A stretch of 64,000 nucleotides of DNA from Winogradskyella luteola (GTDB lineage Bacteria; Bacteroidota; Bacteroidia; Flavobacteriales; Flavobacteriaceae). Both the position numbers and the translations under genes were made by a program. Below, one piece after another: positions 53,228 to 62,788 of this stretch. Below the pieces are notes generated by a model, which was not told where the DNA came from, searched no databases, and worked only from the letters and a program-made list of their open reading frames with translations. Location of the stretch: the NCBI RefSeq assembly GCF_019203985.1, contig NZ_JAGSPD010000014.1, forward strand, positions 1 to 64,000. The letters are read 5' to 3'. How positions within the stretch are numbered: the stretch's first letter is position 1; every line of letters begins with the position of its first letter.

Positions 53228-55237
53228 ATGGCAGAAGTAATACCACATAGTCACTTTACAGATTTTGATATCAATCTCTTTAAAGCAGGAAAACATTATC
53301 GCTTATATGAAAAATTTGGATCGCATATTATGACGGTCAATGGTGTGAAAGGCGTATACTTTGCCGTTTGGGCACCAAGCGCCAAAGCAGTTTCTGTAAT
53401 CGGAGATTTTAATTTTTGGGTTGAAGGTACGCACCAACTCAATGTAAGATGGGATAGCAGTGGTATTTGGGAAGGTTTCATACCAGGTGCAAAAAAGGGT
53501 GAGGCTTATAAATATAAAATACAAAGTAACCATGGCAATGTAAAGACTGAAAAAGCAGATCCTTATGCTAGACGTTCAGAACACCCTCCAAAAACAGCAT
53601 CTATAATTTGGGAAGAATCTTATAAGTGGAAAGATAGTAAATGGATGAAAAAACGTGAAAAGAATAATGCTTTAGATGCCCCTTATTCGGTTTACGAAGT
53701 ACACTTAGGCTCATGGAAAAAGAAACAAGTAGAGGGAGCTGAAGATCGTTTTATGACTTACGAGGAAATGGCAGATGAGCTCGTATCGTATGTTAAAGAC
53801 ATGAATTTTACCCACGTAGAGTTAATGCCTGTGATGGAATTTCCGTACGATCCGTCTTGGGGTTATCAACTTACAGGGTACTATGCGCCCACATCGCGTT
53901 TTGGTTTGCCTGAAGAATTTAAATTATTGGTCGATAAATTACACCAAAATGATATTGGTATTATTCTCGATTGGGTACCATCACATTTTCCTGAAGATGC
54001 ACATGGGCTAGGTTTCTTTGACGGTTCGGCACTATATGAACATCCTGACAAAAAACGCGGTTATCATCCCGATTGGAAAAGTTTAATTTTTAATTATGGT
54101 CGCAACGAAGTAAAATCTTTCTTAATCAGTAATGCCATCTATTGGTTAGATCAATTCCATGCTGACGGATTAAGAGTAGACGCTGTGGCATCAATGCTTT
54201 TCTTAGATTATAGTAGAGATGATGGGCAATGGGAACCCAATATGTATGGAGGCAGAGAAAATCTAGAGGCTATATCATTTTTAAGAGAAATGAACGAAGC
54301 CGTTTATTCTAATTTTCCAGATGTGCAAACCATAGCAGAAGAGTCTACAGCATTCCCAATGGTCTCTAGACCGACTTCATTGGGAGGATTGGGCTTCGGT
54401 ATGAAGTGGATGATGGGATGGATGCATGATACTTTGGAATATTTCGGTAAGGAATCTGTATATAGACGTTTTCATCAAAATGATTTAACATTTTCAATGA
54501 CTTATGCTTTTACGGAAAACTTTATGTTACCGTTAAGTCATGATGAGGTGGTTTATGGTAAACGTTCTATTTTAGGACGTATGCCAGGAGACGAATGGAA
54601 ACGTTTTGCCAATCTAAGATTATTGTACAGTTATATGTTTACGCATCCTGGAGGTAATCTACTGTTTCAAGGATGTGAATTTGGACAAAGCAGTGAATGG
54701 AATTTTAAAACAGGTCTCGATTGGTATTTACTGCAGTACGAACCTCATAAAGGCATTAAAGAGCTTATAAAAGATTTGAACGCACTTTATAAAAATGAAC
54801 CAGCACTTTATGAAAACCAATTTACTTCAGAAGGTTTTGAATGGATAGACCACAACGATGCACAAAATTCTGTTTTCACATACATTAGAAAAGGAAAACA
54901 TGAAAAGGATGATTTGGTCATTGCCTGTAATATGACTCCCGTACCACAAGAGAATTATAAATTAGGTATTTCCAGAAAAGGAAAGCTGAAAGAAATCTTT
55001 AATAGTGATGCCAAAAACTATTATGGAAGTGCTAATTATAAGAACAAGATGAAAACAGCCAAAACTGATCCTTGGCATTTTAGAGATTATTCTATAGACA
55101 TAGATATCCCACCTTTAGGTATGGTAGTTTTTAAATATTCGGAGTCAACCAAACGCAAGTCTAAAAGTACAACCGCTGTTAAGACTAAATCTAAAACAGC
55201 TACAAAGCAAAAAACAAAACCTAAAGCTGAAAAATAA
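53228..55237 (+). CDS. glgB: 1,4-alpha-glucan branching enzyme
   Basis: This 669-residue GH13 branching enzyme makes alpha-1,6 branches. It has a CBM48-like N-terminal domain (about 30-130, YFAVWAPSAKAVSVIGDFN), YEVHLGSW, the GH13 core with DWVPSHFP, nucleophile Asp318 (GLRVDAVASM), acid/base Glu371 (TIAEEST) and Asp439 (LSHDE). The C-terminal beta-domain is followed by an about 30-residue Lys/Thr/Ser tail, unusual for GlgB. It starts 3 bp after the maltokinase gene and ends the operon before a terminator. Confidence 0.95.
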   Translation: MAEVIPHSHFTDFDINLFKAGKHYRLYEKFGSHIMTVNGVKGVYFAVWAPSAKAVSVIGDFNFWVEGTHQLNVRWDSSGIWEGFIPGAKKGEAYKYKIQSNHGNVKTEKADPYARRSEHPPKTASIIWEESYKWKDSKWMKKREKNNALDAPYSVYEVHLGSWKKKQVEGAEDRFMTYEEMADELVSYVKDMNFTHVELMPVMEFPYDPSWGYQLTGYYAPTSRFGLPEEFKLLVDKLHQNDIGIILDWVPSHFPEDAHGLGFFDGSALYEHPDKKRGYHPDWKSLIFNYGRNEVKSFLISNAIYWLDQFHADGLRVDAVASMLFLDYSRDDGQWEPNMYGGRENLEAISFLREMNEAVYSNFPDVQTIAEESTAFPMVSRPTSLGGLGFGMKWMMGWMHDTLEYFGKESVYRRFHQNDLTFSMTYAFTENFMLPLSHDEVVYGKRSILGRMPGDEWKRFANLRLLYSYMFTHPGGNLLFQGCEFGQSSEWNFKTGLDWYLLQYEPHKGIKELIKDLNALYKNEPALYENQFTSEGFEWIDHNDAQNSVFTYIRKGKHEKDDLVIACNMTPVPQENYKLGISRKGKLKEIFNSDAKNYYGSANYKNKMKTAKTDPWHFRDYSIDIDIPPLGMVVFKYSESTKRKSKSTTAVKTKSKTATKQKTKPKAEK

Positions 55238-55258
55238 CAGTTTTCTAAGTATATGAAG

Positions 55259-55289
55259 CCTCACAGATTCTAAATCTTGTGAGGTTTTA
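55259..55289 (+). terminator. Terminator after glgB
   Basis: CCTCACAGATT pairs with AATCTTGTGAGG (one bulged base), followed by TTTTAT. It closes the glgA-glgC-glgE-maltokinase-glgB unit and separates it from the alpha-glucosidase gene. Confidence 0.8.
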
Positions 55290-55419
55290 TCATTTTAGGG
55301 GGCGTAAGATATTTTCCGAAAACGATATAGTTAACAATTCGTGCTAATTAAAGTTTTAAAGGTTTTTTTACCTGCAATTTTTTCCGTTTTTTTACAAGCA
55401 ATTTTACACAAATCTAACT

Positions 55420-57837
55420 ATGATTGTAAATACGGAATTAGAACATAAAGGAAATTTATTCCCTTCTAAAATAATAGATTTTAAAAAGGATGTAGATACC
55501 TTGTACTTTTCTACAGATAATGATGTTGTGCTACAACTTACTGTAGTTCGAGATAGTGTTTTACGCTTTAGGTATACCACTATTGGTAGCTTTGGTAATG
55601 ATTTTTCTTATGCCATTACTAAGTATGCAAGCACGGGCTATAATAAGTTAGAAATCGAAGAAAAAAAGGGCCACTATGAAATTACCACATCAAAATTACG
55701 ATGCGAGATTTCTAAAGAAAGTCTTAGGGTTTCTATATATGATGTTAAAGATAACGCTTTAATCAATCAAGATGAATCTGGTTTTCATTGGGAAGAAAAT
55801 TATCAACATGGTGGAAATATTGTAAAAATGAGCAAAGTGTCCAACGATGGTGAGAGCTATTATGGACTTGGCGATAAACCTAATCATCTGAGCTTAAGGG
55901 GTAAACGCTATACCAATTGGGTAACAGATTCTTATGCTTACGGAAAAGATACTGACCCTATCTATAAAGCTATACCGTTCTATACAGGCCTACATAGTGG
56001 CAAGGCCTATGGTATATTTTTTGACAATACCTTTCAAACCAGTTTCGATTTTGCAACCGAAAGACGAAACGTAACAAGCTTTTGGGCACAGGGAGGCGAG
56101 ATGAATTATTATTTCTTCTATGGGCCAAGGATGAATCAGGTTGTGGAAAGTTACACGGATTTAACAGGAAAGCCTCATTTATTGCCGCCACTATGGGCCT
56201 TAGGATTTCATCAGTGTAAATGGAGTTATTATCCCGAAAGTAAAGTTAAAGACATTACATCTACATTCAGAAAATTGCAGATTCCGTGTGATGCTATTTA
56301 TTTAGATATCGATTACATGGAGGGGTTTCGTTGTTTTACTTGGGACAAAAATCATTTTCCAGATCCAAAACGTATGGTCGATGAATTGGCAGCTGATGGT
56401 TTTAAAACCGTTGTCATTATCGATCCAGGAATTAAAATAGATAAAGACTATTCCGTTTTTAAGGAAGCCTTAGACAAAGATTATTTCTGTAAGCGAGCTG
56501 ATGGAGACTATATGAAAGGAAAGGTTTGGCCTGGTGAGTGTTATTTCCCAGACTTTACAAATCCTGAAGTCAGAGAATGGTGGTCTGGACTTTTTAAGGA
56601 ACTTATTGAAAAAGTGGGTGTCAAAGGAGTTTGGAACGACATGAATGAGCCAGCCGTTATGGAAGTGCCCAACAAAACCTTTCCTGATGACGTGCGCCAT
56701 GATTATGATGGCAATCCATGTAGCCACAGAAAGGCGCACAATATTTATGGTATGCAAATGGCAAGGGCTACATATCAAGGTGTAAAACGATATTCTTATC
56801 CAAAGCGACCGTTTGTTATTACACGTGCCGCATATTCTGGGACACAACGTTATACGTCGACCTGGACAGGAGATAATGTTGCTACTTGGGAACATTTATG
56901 GATTGCCAATATTCAAGCACAACGAATGGCAATGTCTGGTTTTGGTTTTGTGGGAAGTGATATTGGCGGATTTGCCGAACAACCACAAGGAGAACTATTT
57001 ACACGTTGGATTCAGCTTGGCATTTTTCATCCGTTTTTTAGGGTACATTCTTCAGGTGACCACGGAGATCAAGAACCATGGGCTTTTGGTGAAGATGTCA
57101 CAGAAATTGTTAAAAAGTTTATCGAAATTAGATATCAGTTACTCCCTTATTTATACACTGCGTTTTGGAATTATGTAGACCATGGAACTCCATTGTTAAA
57201 ATCTTTGGTGTTGTTCGATCAAGATGATGTGCATACCCATTACAGAACTGATGAATTCATTTTCGGTGAACAGATTTTAGCTTGCCCAGTATTAGAACCT
57301 AATGCAAAAGGTAGGCGCATGTATGTACCAAAAGGTAATTGGTATAATTTCTGGAATGATGAAGTCATAAAAGGAGGTAAGGAAATGTGGGTAGATGCAG
57401 ATATTGACAGCATGCCAATCTTTATTAAAGAAGGGGCTATAATACCTAAATATCCTGTACAGCAATATGTTGGTGAAAAGGAAATTAAAGAAATTACATT
57501 AGATGTCTACTATAAAGAAGGCAAAGAAGAGAGTGAATTATACAGTGATGCTAATGATGGTTATGATTATACAAAAGGCAGATATAGTCTTAGAAACTTT
57601 ACGCTTACTGGCCGCACAAATGAATTGATTATCAGTCAGTATAAAGAAGGGAAGTTTGTAACACCTTACGATACTTTTAATATTCAACTTCATGGGTTGC
57701 CTTTTGATATTGTAGAGGTTCAATTAGATAATGAAAAGATAGACCCTAAAAGTTTAAAAGTAAACGGTATAGAGTCCATTGTTGTGGATAAAAATTTTTC
57801 TGAATTACACATTTTGGGAAAAGAGTTAAAATCCTAG
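55420..57837 (+). CDS. GH31-family alpha-glucosidase
   Basis: This 805-residue GH31 enzyme cleaves terminal alpha-glucose residues. It has an N-terminal beta domain (about 30-240), LPPLWALGFHQCKWSYYPESKVKDI, LDIDYMEGFRCFTWDK, the nucleophile Asp407 in GVWNDMNEPAVM, the acid/base Asp485 in WTGDNVATWEHL, and GSDIGGFAEQPQGELFTRW. There is no signal peptide, so it is cytoplasmic. It lies 182 bp after the glgB terminator, probably a separate transcript, and fits glycogen or maltodextrin turnover. Confidence 0.9.
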   Translation: MIVNTELEHKGNLFPSKIIDFKKDVDTLYFSTDNDVVLQLTVVRDSVLRFRYTTIGSFGNDFSYAITKYASTGYNKLEIEEKKGHYEITTSKLRCEISKESLRVSIYDVKDNALINQDESGFHWEENYQHGGNIVKMSKVSNDGESYYGLGDKPNHLSLRGKRYTNWVTDSYAYGKDTDPIYKAIPFYTGLHSGKAYGIFFDNTFQTSFDFATERRNVTSFWAQGGEMNYYFFYGPRMNQVVESYTDLTGKPHLLPPLWALGFHQCKWSYYPESKVKDITSTFRKLQIPCDAIYLDIDYMEGFRCFTWDKNHFPDPKRMVDELAADGFKTVVIIDPGIKIDKDYSVFKEALDKDYFCKRADGDYMKGKVWPGECYFPDFTNPEVREWWSGLFKELIEKVGVKGVWNDMNEPAVMEVPNKTFPDDVRHDYDGNPCSHRKAHNIYGMQMARATYQGVKRYSYPKRPFVITRAAYSGTQRYTSTWTGDNVATWEHLWIANIQAQRMAMSGFGFVGSDIGGFAEQPQGELFTRWIQLGIFHPFFRVHSSGDHGDQEPWAFGEDVTEIVKKFIEIRYQLLPYLYTAFWNYVDHGTPLLKSLVLFDQDDVHTHYRTDEFIFGEQILACPVLEPNAKGRRMYVPKGNWYNFWNDEVIKGGKEMWVDADIDSMPIFIKEGAIIPKYPVQQYVGEKEIKEITLDVYYKEGKEESELYSDANDGYDYTKGRYSLRNFTLTGRTNELIISQYKEGKFVTPYDTFNIQLHGLPFDIVEVQLDNEKIDPKSLKVNGIESIVVDKNFSELHILGKELKS

Positions 57838-57918
57838 TGACTTGTTAATTATATTGGTGTCATATAAATACGGACTGATTTTTGTATTTTAGTAATTATA
57901 TAATTAAAACCATTAGCT

Positions 57919-58752
57919 ATGAATATTAAAAAAGCGATATTAACTATAGGCGTTATTGTTATTGTGTCTTGCGCAACAAATCCGTTTACGGGTAAAAAAA
58001 CAATGGCGTTTGTATCTAATGACACATTATTCCCTTCTTCATTTGCACAGTATAATCAAGTATTAAGTGAAAATAAGGTTATAACTGGTACCAAAGACTC
58101 AGAAATGATTACCCGTGTTGGCCAGCGTATAGCAGTTGCTGCAGAGCGTTGGTTAAATGCTAACGGACATCAAGGCTATTTAGATGATTACAAATGGGAG
58201 TATAAACTCATAGAATCCGAACAAGTCAATGCTTGGTGTATGCCAGGTGGAAAGATTGCATTTTACACTGGCATTCTTCCAATAGCACAAAACGAAACAG
58301 GAATAGCGGCAATTATGGGACATGAAGTTGCACACGCACTGGCAAACCATGGTCAGCAACGTATGAGTTCAGGAATGCTACAACAAGCAGGAGGTGTAGC
58401 AGTGGCGGTAGCCACAGGAAGCCAAACAGCTGAAAAGCAACAGATGTGGATGCAGGCTTATGGATTGGCAAGTAATGTCGGTGGTATGTTACCTTTTAGT
58501 AGAAGCCATGAAACCGAAGCTGATAAAATAGGAGTTATCTTAATGGCTATAGCTGGTTATAACCCGGACGAAGCTGCTGAACTATGGAAGCGTATGAAAG
58601 CAAATAGTGGAGGACAAGCACCACCAGAATTTTTAAGCACACACCCAAGTAATGACTCAAGGATTGAAAATTTACAGCAATTAGCACCAAAAGCGAAAGC
58701 TGAGGCTAAAAAATTTGGGGTTACTTCATTTAGGCCAATAAATCCATTATAG
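57919..58752 (+). CDS. M48-family metallopeptidase lipoprotein
   Basis: This 277-residue protein has a lipobox (VIVIVSC, Cys18), an N-terminal helix region and a zinc protease core. The HEVAH motif (His135, Glu136, His139) lies in AIMGHEVAHALANHG, with the third ligand Glu in SRSHETEADKIGV. It resembles the periplasmic BepA/LoiP-type M48 proteases involved in outer-membrane protein quality control. The C-terminus contains TAPPEFLSTHPSNDSRI-like PPEFLSTHPSNDSRIENL, a typical M48 feature. Confidence 0.9.
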   Translation: MNIKKAILTIGVIVIVSCATNPFTGKKTMAFVSNDTLFPSSFAQYNQVLSENKVITGTKDSEMITRVGQRIAVAAERWLNANGHQGYLDDYKWEYKLIESEQVNAWCMPGGKIAFYTGILPIAQNETGIAAIMGHEVAHALANHGQQRMSSGMLQQAGGVAVAVATGSQTAEKQQMWMQAYGLASNVGGMLPFSRSHETEADKIGVILMAIAGYNPDEAAELWKRMKANSGGQAPPEFLSTHPSNDSRIENLQQLAPKAKAEAKKFGVTSFRPINPL

Positions 58753-58776
58753 GTTAATAATATTTAACTATTTTAG

Positions 58777-58806
58777 AAGCTGCTCAATTATAGGGGCAGC
58801 TTTTTT
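58777..58806 (+). terminator. Terminator after the M48 gene
   Basis: AAGCTGC and GCAGCTT flank a 12-base loop and are followed by six T's, just before the MFS gene start at 58818. Confidence 0.7.
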
Positions 58807-58817
58807 AATTAAATATT

Positions 58818-60203
58818 ATGGGGGAACTTAAAAAAGGAAGCAAAAAACTTCTCAATGCATGGGCGTTTTATGATTGGGCAAACTCGGTATATACGCTGAC
58901 CATTGCTTCTTCAATATTTCCAATTTTTTATTCGGCATTATTTATCTCTGAAATTAAGAAAGTTACAGCTTTTGGATATGAGTTTAAAAGTACTGCGCTC
59001 ATCACTTTTGTAACAGCATTTACATTTTTGGTTGTAGCTATTCTATCACCAATTCTTTCAGGTATTGCTGACTATGTTGGTAACAAGAAAAATTTCATGA
59101 AATTCTTTTGTTATGTAGGCTCAGCAGGTTGTATAGGTTTATATTGGTTTAGCATAGAACCAGAAAGAATTCACCTAAGTCTTTTGTTCTATTTTATGGG
59201 ACTCATAGGTTATTGGGGAAGCTTGGTATTTTATAATTCGTATTTGCCAGATATTGCTTATCCAGAACAACAAGATAGTATTAGTGCAAAAGGATTTAGT
59301 ATGGGGTATTTAGGTAGTGTGCTATTACTGATAATTAATCTTGCCATGGTTATGAAACCAGATTTGTTCGGTTTTGATATAAGTATTTCTTCAACCATCA
59401 TGGAAAATGGAACTGAAGCAGAAATAGCTAAAGCTTTAGAAGAAGCTAAAAATAGTGCATCTTTTGAAGCTATGAAGGTTTCATTCATAACTGTAGGTAT
59501 TTGGTGGGCACTCTTTAGTCAGTACACATTTTATGTTTTACCTAAAGGCGTATCCTCTGGTCATAAAGTAACAAAATCCATTATTTTTAACGGCTTTAAA
59601 GAGTTAAAAGGGGTTTGGAATGAGTTAAAGGAAGACCTCAGGTTAAAACGTTATCTCTATGCGTTTTTTGTGTTTAGTATGGCTGTTCAGACCATTATGT
59701 TGGTAGCTGTGTATTTCGGTGAAGAAGAAATTGCTTGGGGAGATGATGATGCCAAAACCATAGGGTTAATCGTTAGTATTTTAGTAATCCAAGTTGTAGC
59801 AATTGTTGGAGCAATTTTAACATCTAGAGCTTCATCAAAGTTTGGAAATATTAAAACACTTATTGCTGTTAATTTTATTTGGATGGCATTGTGTTTTTAC
59901 GCCTATTTTATGGAAACTCCCATTCAGTTTTTTATTGCAGCTTCATTGGTTGGGTTGGTAATGGGTGGTATTCAATCGTTAGCAAGATCTACATACTCTA
60001 AGTTTTTACCAGAAACAGAAGATACCACATCTTATTTTAGTTTTTATGATGTTGCAGAAAAGATAGGTATAGTTATAGGAATGCTTATTTATGGTTTTAT
60101 AGACCAAATAACAGGCAGCATGCGAAATTCTATTCTATTCTTATTCGTGTTCTTTTTGCTGGGTATTATTTTACTTTTTAGAGTGCCGAAGCAGGCATCA
60201 TGA
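58818..60203 (+). CDS. MFS transporter, UMF1/Atg22-like
   Basis: This 461-residue protein has about 12 membrane helices. It starts LLNAWAFYDWANSVYTLTIASSIFP, the hallmark of the UMF1/Atg22-like family, followed by LISEIKKVTAFGYEF and the conserved IADYVGNKKNFMKFFCYVGSAGC. The second half includes GLVMGGIQSLARSTYSKFLPE, typical for this group, which is related to vacuolar amino-acid efflux carriers. The substrate is not known. It may be a peptide or amino-acid exporter. Confidence 0.88.
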   Translation: MGELKKGSKKLLNAWAFYDWANSVYTLTIASSIFPIFYSALFISEIKKVTAFGYEFKSTALITFVTAFTFLVVAILSPILSGIADYVGNKKNFMKFFCYVGSAGCIGLYWFSIEPERIHLSLLFYFMGLIGYWGSLVFYNSYLPDIAYPEQQDSISAKGFSMGYLGSVLLLIINLAMVMKPDLFGFDISISSTIMENGTEAEIAKALEEAKNSASFEAMKVSFITVGIWWALFSQYTFYVLPKGVSSGHKVTKSIIFNGFKELKGVWNELKEDLRLKRYLYAFFVFSMAVQTIMLVAVYFGEEEIAWGDDDAKTIGLIVSILVIQVVAIVGAILTSRASSKFGNIKTLIAVNFIWMALCFYAYFMETPIQFFIAASLVGLVMGGIQSLARSTYSKFLPETEDTTSYFSFYDVAEKIGIVIGMLIYGFIDQITGSMRNSILFLFVFFLLGIILLFRVPKQAS

Positions 60204-60250
60204 TTTGTCTGTTTTACTTAAGCAAATGTCATATTTTTGGTTATTAAAAC

Positions 60251-60280
60251 AAAAAGGACAAGCAAATACTTGTCCTTTTC
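60251..60280. terminator. Terminator between MFS gene and head-GIN gene
   Basis: AAAAGGACAAG and CTTGTCCTTTT flank a CAAATA loop. A/T runs on both sides suit termination of both converging genes. Confidence 0.85.
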
Positions 60281-60301
60281 AAATTTTGGTTGATTTAACT
60301 A

Positions 60302-61018
60302 TTAATTACTCACGCTACCTGAGCCTGAAATTTTAGTGTCTTTATTAGTAGGTTTACCTGAATACCTAACATCGCCTGAACCAGAGATTCTAGCTTTTAG
60401 ATTACCATTGCAAACCACATTTGCATCACCTGAGCCAGCTATTTTTACAGTTACATTGACACTACCTAAATCCTCACCATCAAAATCACCAGACCCTGCA
60501 ATTTTCGTGGTTAAATTTGTTGTAGAACCACTTAAGTGTATATCACCAGAGCCTGCAATACTACTTTCAATTGAATTTGAATCCACTCTAAGATCAATAT
60601 CACCAGAGCCTGCTAATGACACATCAAAATCATCTGCTTTAATAGTACCAGAGTTTTCAATATCACCAGAACCTGCTAATGAAACTAATTCAATAGACTC
60701 GTATGGCACGGTTACAACTATAGTTTTTGTAGGTTTAAGGTTAACACCATCTTTAGTTTTAACCACAAGTTTCCCACCTTTTACTTCCGTAATGATATAT
60801 TCCATAAGATTGGCATCTCCTTCAATAGTAATTTCTCCTTCTTTGCCTTCTACCAATTTAAAGTCCATAGATCCAGCTGCCTTTAGACCATCGTAAGATC
60901 CTGTTGATCTTGTTGTGGTGGTAATGTTGCCATCACCCTTAATTTTTTTCCATTGTGCATGTGTAGTTGTGGCGCATAATAGAAATGCTAGCACTGTAAT
61001 TGATTTTAAAAGTTTCAT
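60302..61018 (-). CDS. Head-GIN domain (DUF2807) exported protein
   Basis: This 238-residue protein has a signal peptide (AFLLCATTTHAQ) and a beta-helix of DUF2807 type. From about residue 100 the motif GSGD(I/F/V/A) recurs about seven times (SLAGSGDIENSG, SLAGSGDIDLR, SIAGSGDIHLSG, KIAGSGDFDGE, KIAGSGDANVV, RISGSGDVRYSG), giving the regular rungs. It is the last gene of the second sigma-factor cluster. Its role is unknown, though such proteins often appear with ECF sigma factors. It lies 132 bp after the DUF4097-like gene. Confidence 0.86.
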   Translation of the reverse strand: MKLLKSITVLAFLLCATTTHAQWKKIKGDGNITTTTRSTGSYDGLKAAGSMDFKLVEGKEGEITIEGDANLMEYIITEVKGGKLVVKTKDGVNLKPTKTIVVTVPYESIELVSLAGSGDIENSGTIKADDFDVSLAGSGDIDLRVDSNSIESSIAGSGDIHLSGSTTNLTTKIAGSGDFDGEDLGSVNVTVKIAGSGDANVVCNGNLKARISGSGDVRYSGKPTNKDTKISGSGSVSN

Positions 61019-61084
61019 CGTTCTAATTGTTTGGTTTTGTTCGTTTTTATTGATTGTTCTATTTATATACTCACTGCTAAATCG

Positions 61085-61142
61085 AGTGAGAGATTTTCTG
61101 TCATTCTATATTTGTGACACAGAGTGCACTCGAAGTGACATC
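61085..61142. repeat. Degenerate copy of the intergenic REP-like element
   Basis: On the minus strand TGTCACTTCGAGTGCACTC is followed by AGAATGACA and AAATCTCTCACTCGA, the same motif order as in the element at 39170 (TGTCATT.TGAGCGCAGTCGA...AATCTC). It lies between the head-GIN and DUF4097-like genes. Confidence 0.4.
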
Positions 61143-61150
61143 TATTGTAA

Positions 61151-62239
61151 TTATTGCTGTTTAAAGCTTACGCTTCCATACTCAGATTTTATCCTTACCA
61201 TATTACCGGAGCCTTTGGCGCCGTGATATCCATTATATTTTTTGTCTGAGCCATCAACCTCTTTATTTGTAAAATTAAAATTATCGGAATCGCGCAACGA
61301 TGCATATTCTAAGTCAATATCAAAATCAAAATTATAGCCTGCATCATAACCAATGGTTATTCCTGTAAATTCTGAATTAATGTCAATATTTTGTGCTTTA
61401 GAAGCCATTCGGTCTATTTTTAAAGATCCGTAATCAGTTCTAATTCTTACATTTTTATATACGTTGCCTAGCCTTAGTGAAAGATAATCACCATTGCCAT
61501 CCAAATTGTTGACATTCTCAACTTTTAAAGACCCATAATCACAAACATATTCTACATTTTCAGCAACTTCAACCACAGATTTGGTATAATCTGCATTGAT
61601 TTTTAAATTTTCAGCCTTTGCTACAGTAAACCCACTATAATCTGCATAAATTTCCCCACTTTTTATATATTCAAAATAACTATGGTTAGTGTAATCGAAT
61701 CTAATTTCATTATTGTCGGACATGAGTTCTTTAGTTGTAATTTTCCCATAGTCACAGGTGATTTTTGCCTTACCTTCTAATCGGTCTAAGCTAATAGAGC
61801 CATAGTCATTGCTTATGTCTACATTACCAGATATTGGCATTTTAACAATGTAATTAATTTCTAATTTTAAGTTCATTTTTTTTCCCCAACTCCACCAATT
61901 CTTTTTGTTCTTTTCAATCTTTGTGATTGCTGATACCAAATCGCTACTAGATGAGAATTCTATGTCTATTCGGTTTAATCTGTCCTGTACTTTTTCGGCA
62001 TTGTTTCCTGTAACTCTTATGGTGATATTAAAATCAATTTTATTTTGGTCCCAAGTTATAATATCTAAGTTTCCAAAACTATTATTCACCTTTAAGGTAG
62101 CGTTTGAAGATACATCAAACGATTTTTTAATATTTCGCTCTTTGGTTGTTTTCGCAGCTTCTATTTCTGTGTTGGCTAATGCTATAAATGGCATTAGCAA
62201 AATCAATAGAGCTAATCTAAATTGTATTTTTTGGTTCAT
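61151..62239 (-). CDS. DUF4097-like exported beta-repeat protein
   Basis: This 362-residue protein has a signal peptide (LLILLMPFIALA). From about 45 onward it consists of repeated beta rungs with the motif (D/S)YGS(L/I), for instance NDYGSISLDRLEG, CDYGKITTKE, CDYGSLKVENV, TDYGSLKIDRM and EYGSVSFKQ, resembling the DUF4097 beta-helix. The family is often found as the product of an operon with an ECF sigma factor and an anti-sigma factor. It overlaps the upstream anti-sigma-like gene by 23 bp, so they are translationally coupled. Its function is unknown. Confidence 0.78.
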   Translation of the reverse strand: MNQKIQFRLALLILLMPFIALANTEIEAAKTTKERNIKKSFDVSSNATLKVNNSFGNLDIITWDQNKIDFNITIRVTGNNAEKVQDRLNRIDIEFSSSSDLVSAITKIEKNKKNWWSWGKKMNLKLEINYIVKMPISGNVDISNDYGSISLDRLEGKAKITCDYGKITTKELMSDNNEIRFDYTNHSYFEYIKSGEIYADYSGFTVAKAENLKINADYTKSVVEVAENVEYVCDYGSLKVENVNNLDGNGDYLSLRLGNVYKNVRIRTDYGSLKIDRMASKAQNIDINSEFTGITIGYDAGYNFDFDIDLEYASLRDSDNFNFTNKEVDGSDKKYNGYHGAKGSGNMVRIKSEYGSVSFKQQ

Positions 62240-62777
62240 TGCTGTTGTTTTTTAATTGTTTAATCGTTTCGATTTGTTCTAAAACGGTATTTAAAATGTC
62301 AATTCTATTTTGAAAATTGTTGACCATGGCATAGATTACACGTTGGTCTTTATTACTTTTAGTTAAATCGTTTTTTAAATTTTGATATTCTTTTTCTAAT
62401 AAATCTATTCGGCTTATGGCATCGGTAATAATCTGCTCTGTTAAAGGGGAACGCTCGTTGTTCAACTTTTTTAATTCAGCTTCAATAGTTGCTGTAAAGA
62501 AATCTTGAGTTTCGGACATTTCTGATGAAACACTCGCTAAATCTAATGCTTCTGGTTCACTTTGCGCAGTGGTGAATACTGCAAAGCAGATCACTAAAGA
62601 CGCTGCAATAGCCAAGAAAGATTTCCAGTTAAGGCTAAATTTTTCAACATCAGTTGAGGCAGTCTCATTAGCTTTCAGCTTTTCCAAAAACCGATTTTCA
62701 TGGCCTTCACCAAGTTCATTGATATCAAATTCACCCTTAAGGTTATTAAATAATTCGTCTATGTTATCGTTTTGCAT
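62217..62777 (-). CDS. Single-pass membrane protein, anti-sigma-factor-like
   Basis: This 186-residue protein has a soluble N-terminal region (about 1-50, with LFNNLKGEFDINELGEGHENRFLEKL), one membrane helix (about 52-68, FLAIAASLVICFAVFTT), and a soluble C-terminal part with a long helix (about 95-175) in the periplasm. The N-terminal segment and the position 11 bp downstream of an ECF sigma gene suggest an anti-sigma factor, although no standard ASD motif is clear. Its start is coupled to the following DUF4097-like gene by overlap. Confidence 0.65.
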   Translation of the reverse strand: MQNDNIDELFNNLKGEFDINELGEGHENRFLEKLKANETASTDVEKFSLNWKSFLAIAASLVICFAVFTTAQSEPEALDLASVSSEMSETQDFFTATIEAELKKLNNERSPLTEQIITDAISRIDLLEKEYQNLKNDLTKSNKDQRVIYAMVNNFQNRIDILNTVLEQIETIKQLKNNSNEPKNTI

Positions 62778-62788
62778 AACTTTTTAGT

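Noticed and set aside
60336..60896. Forward open frame of 186 codons antisense to the head-GIN gene
   Set aside because: It mirrors the repetitive GSGD codons of the minus-strand gene, has no homologous-looking motif and arises from repeat-driven lack of stops.
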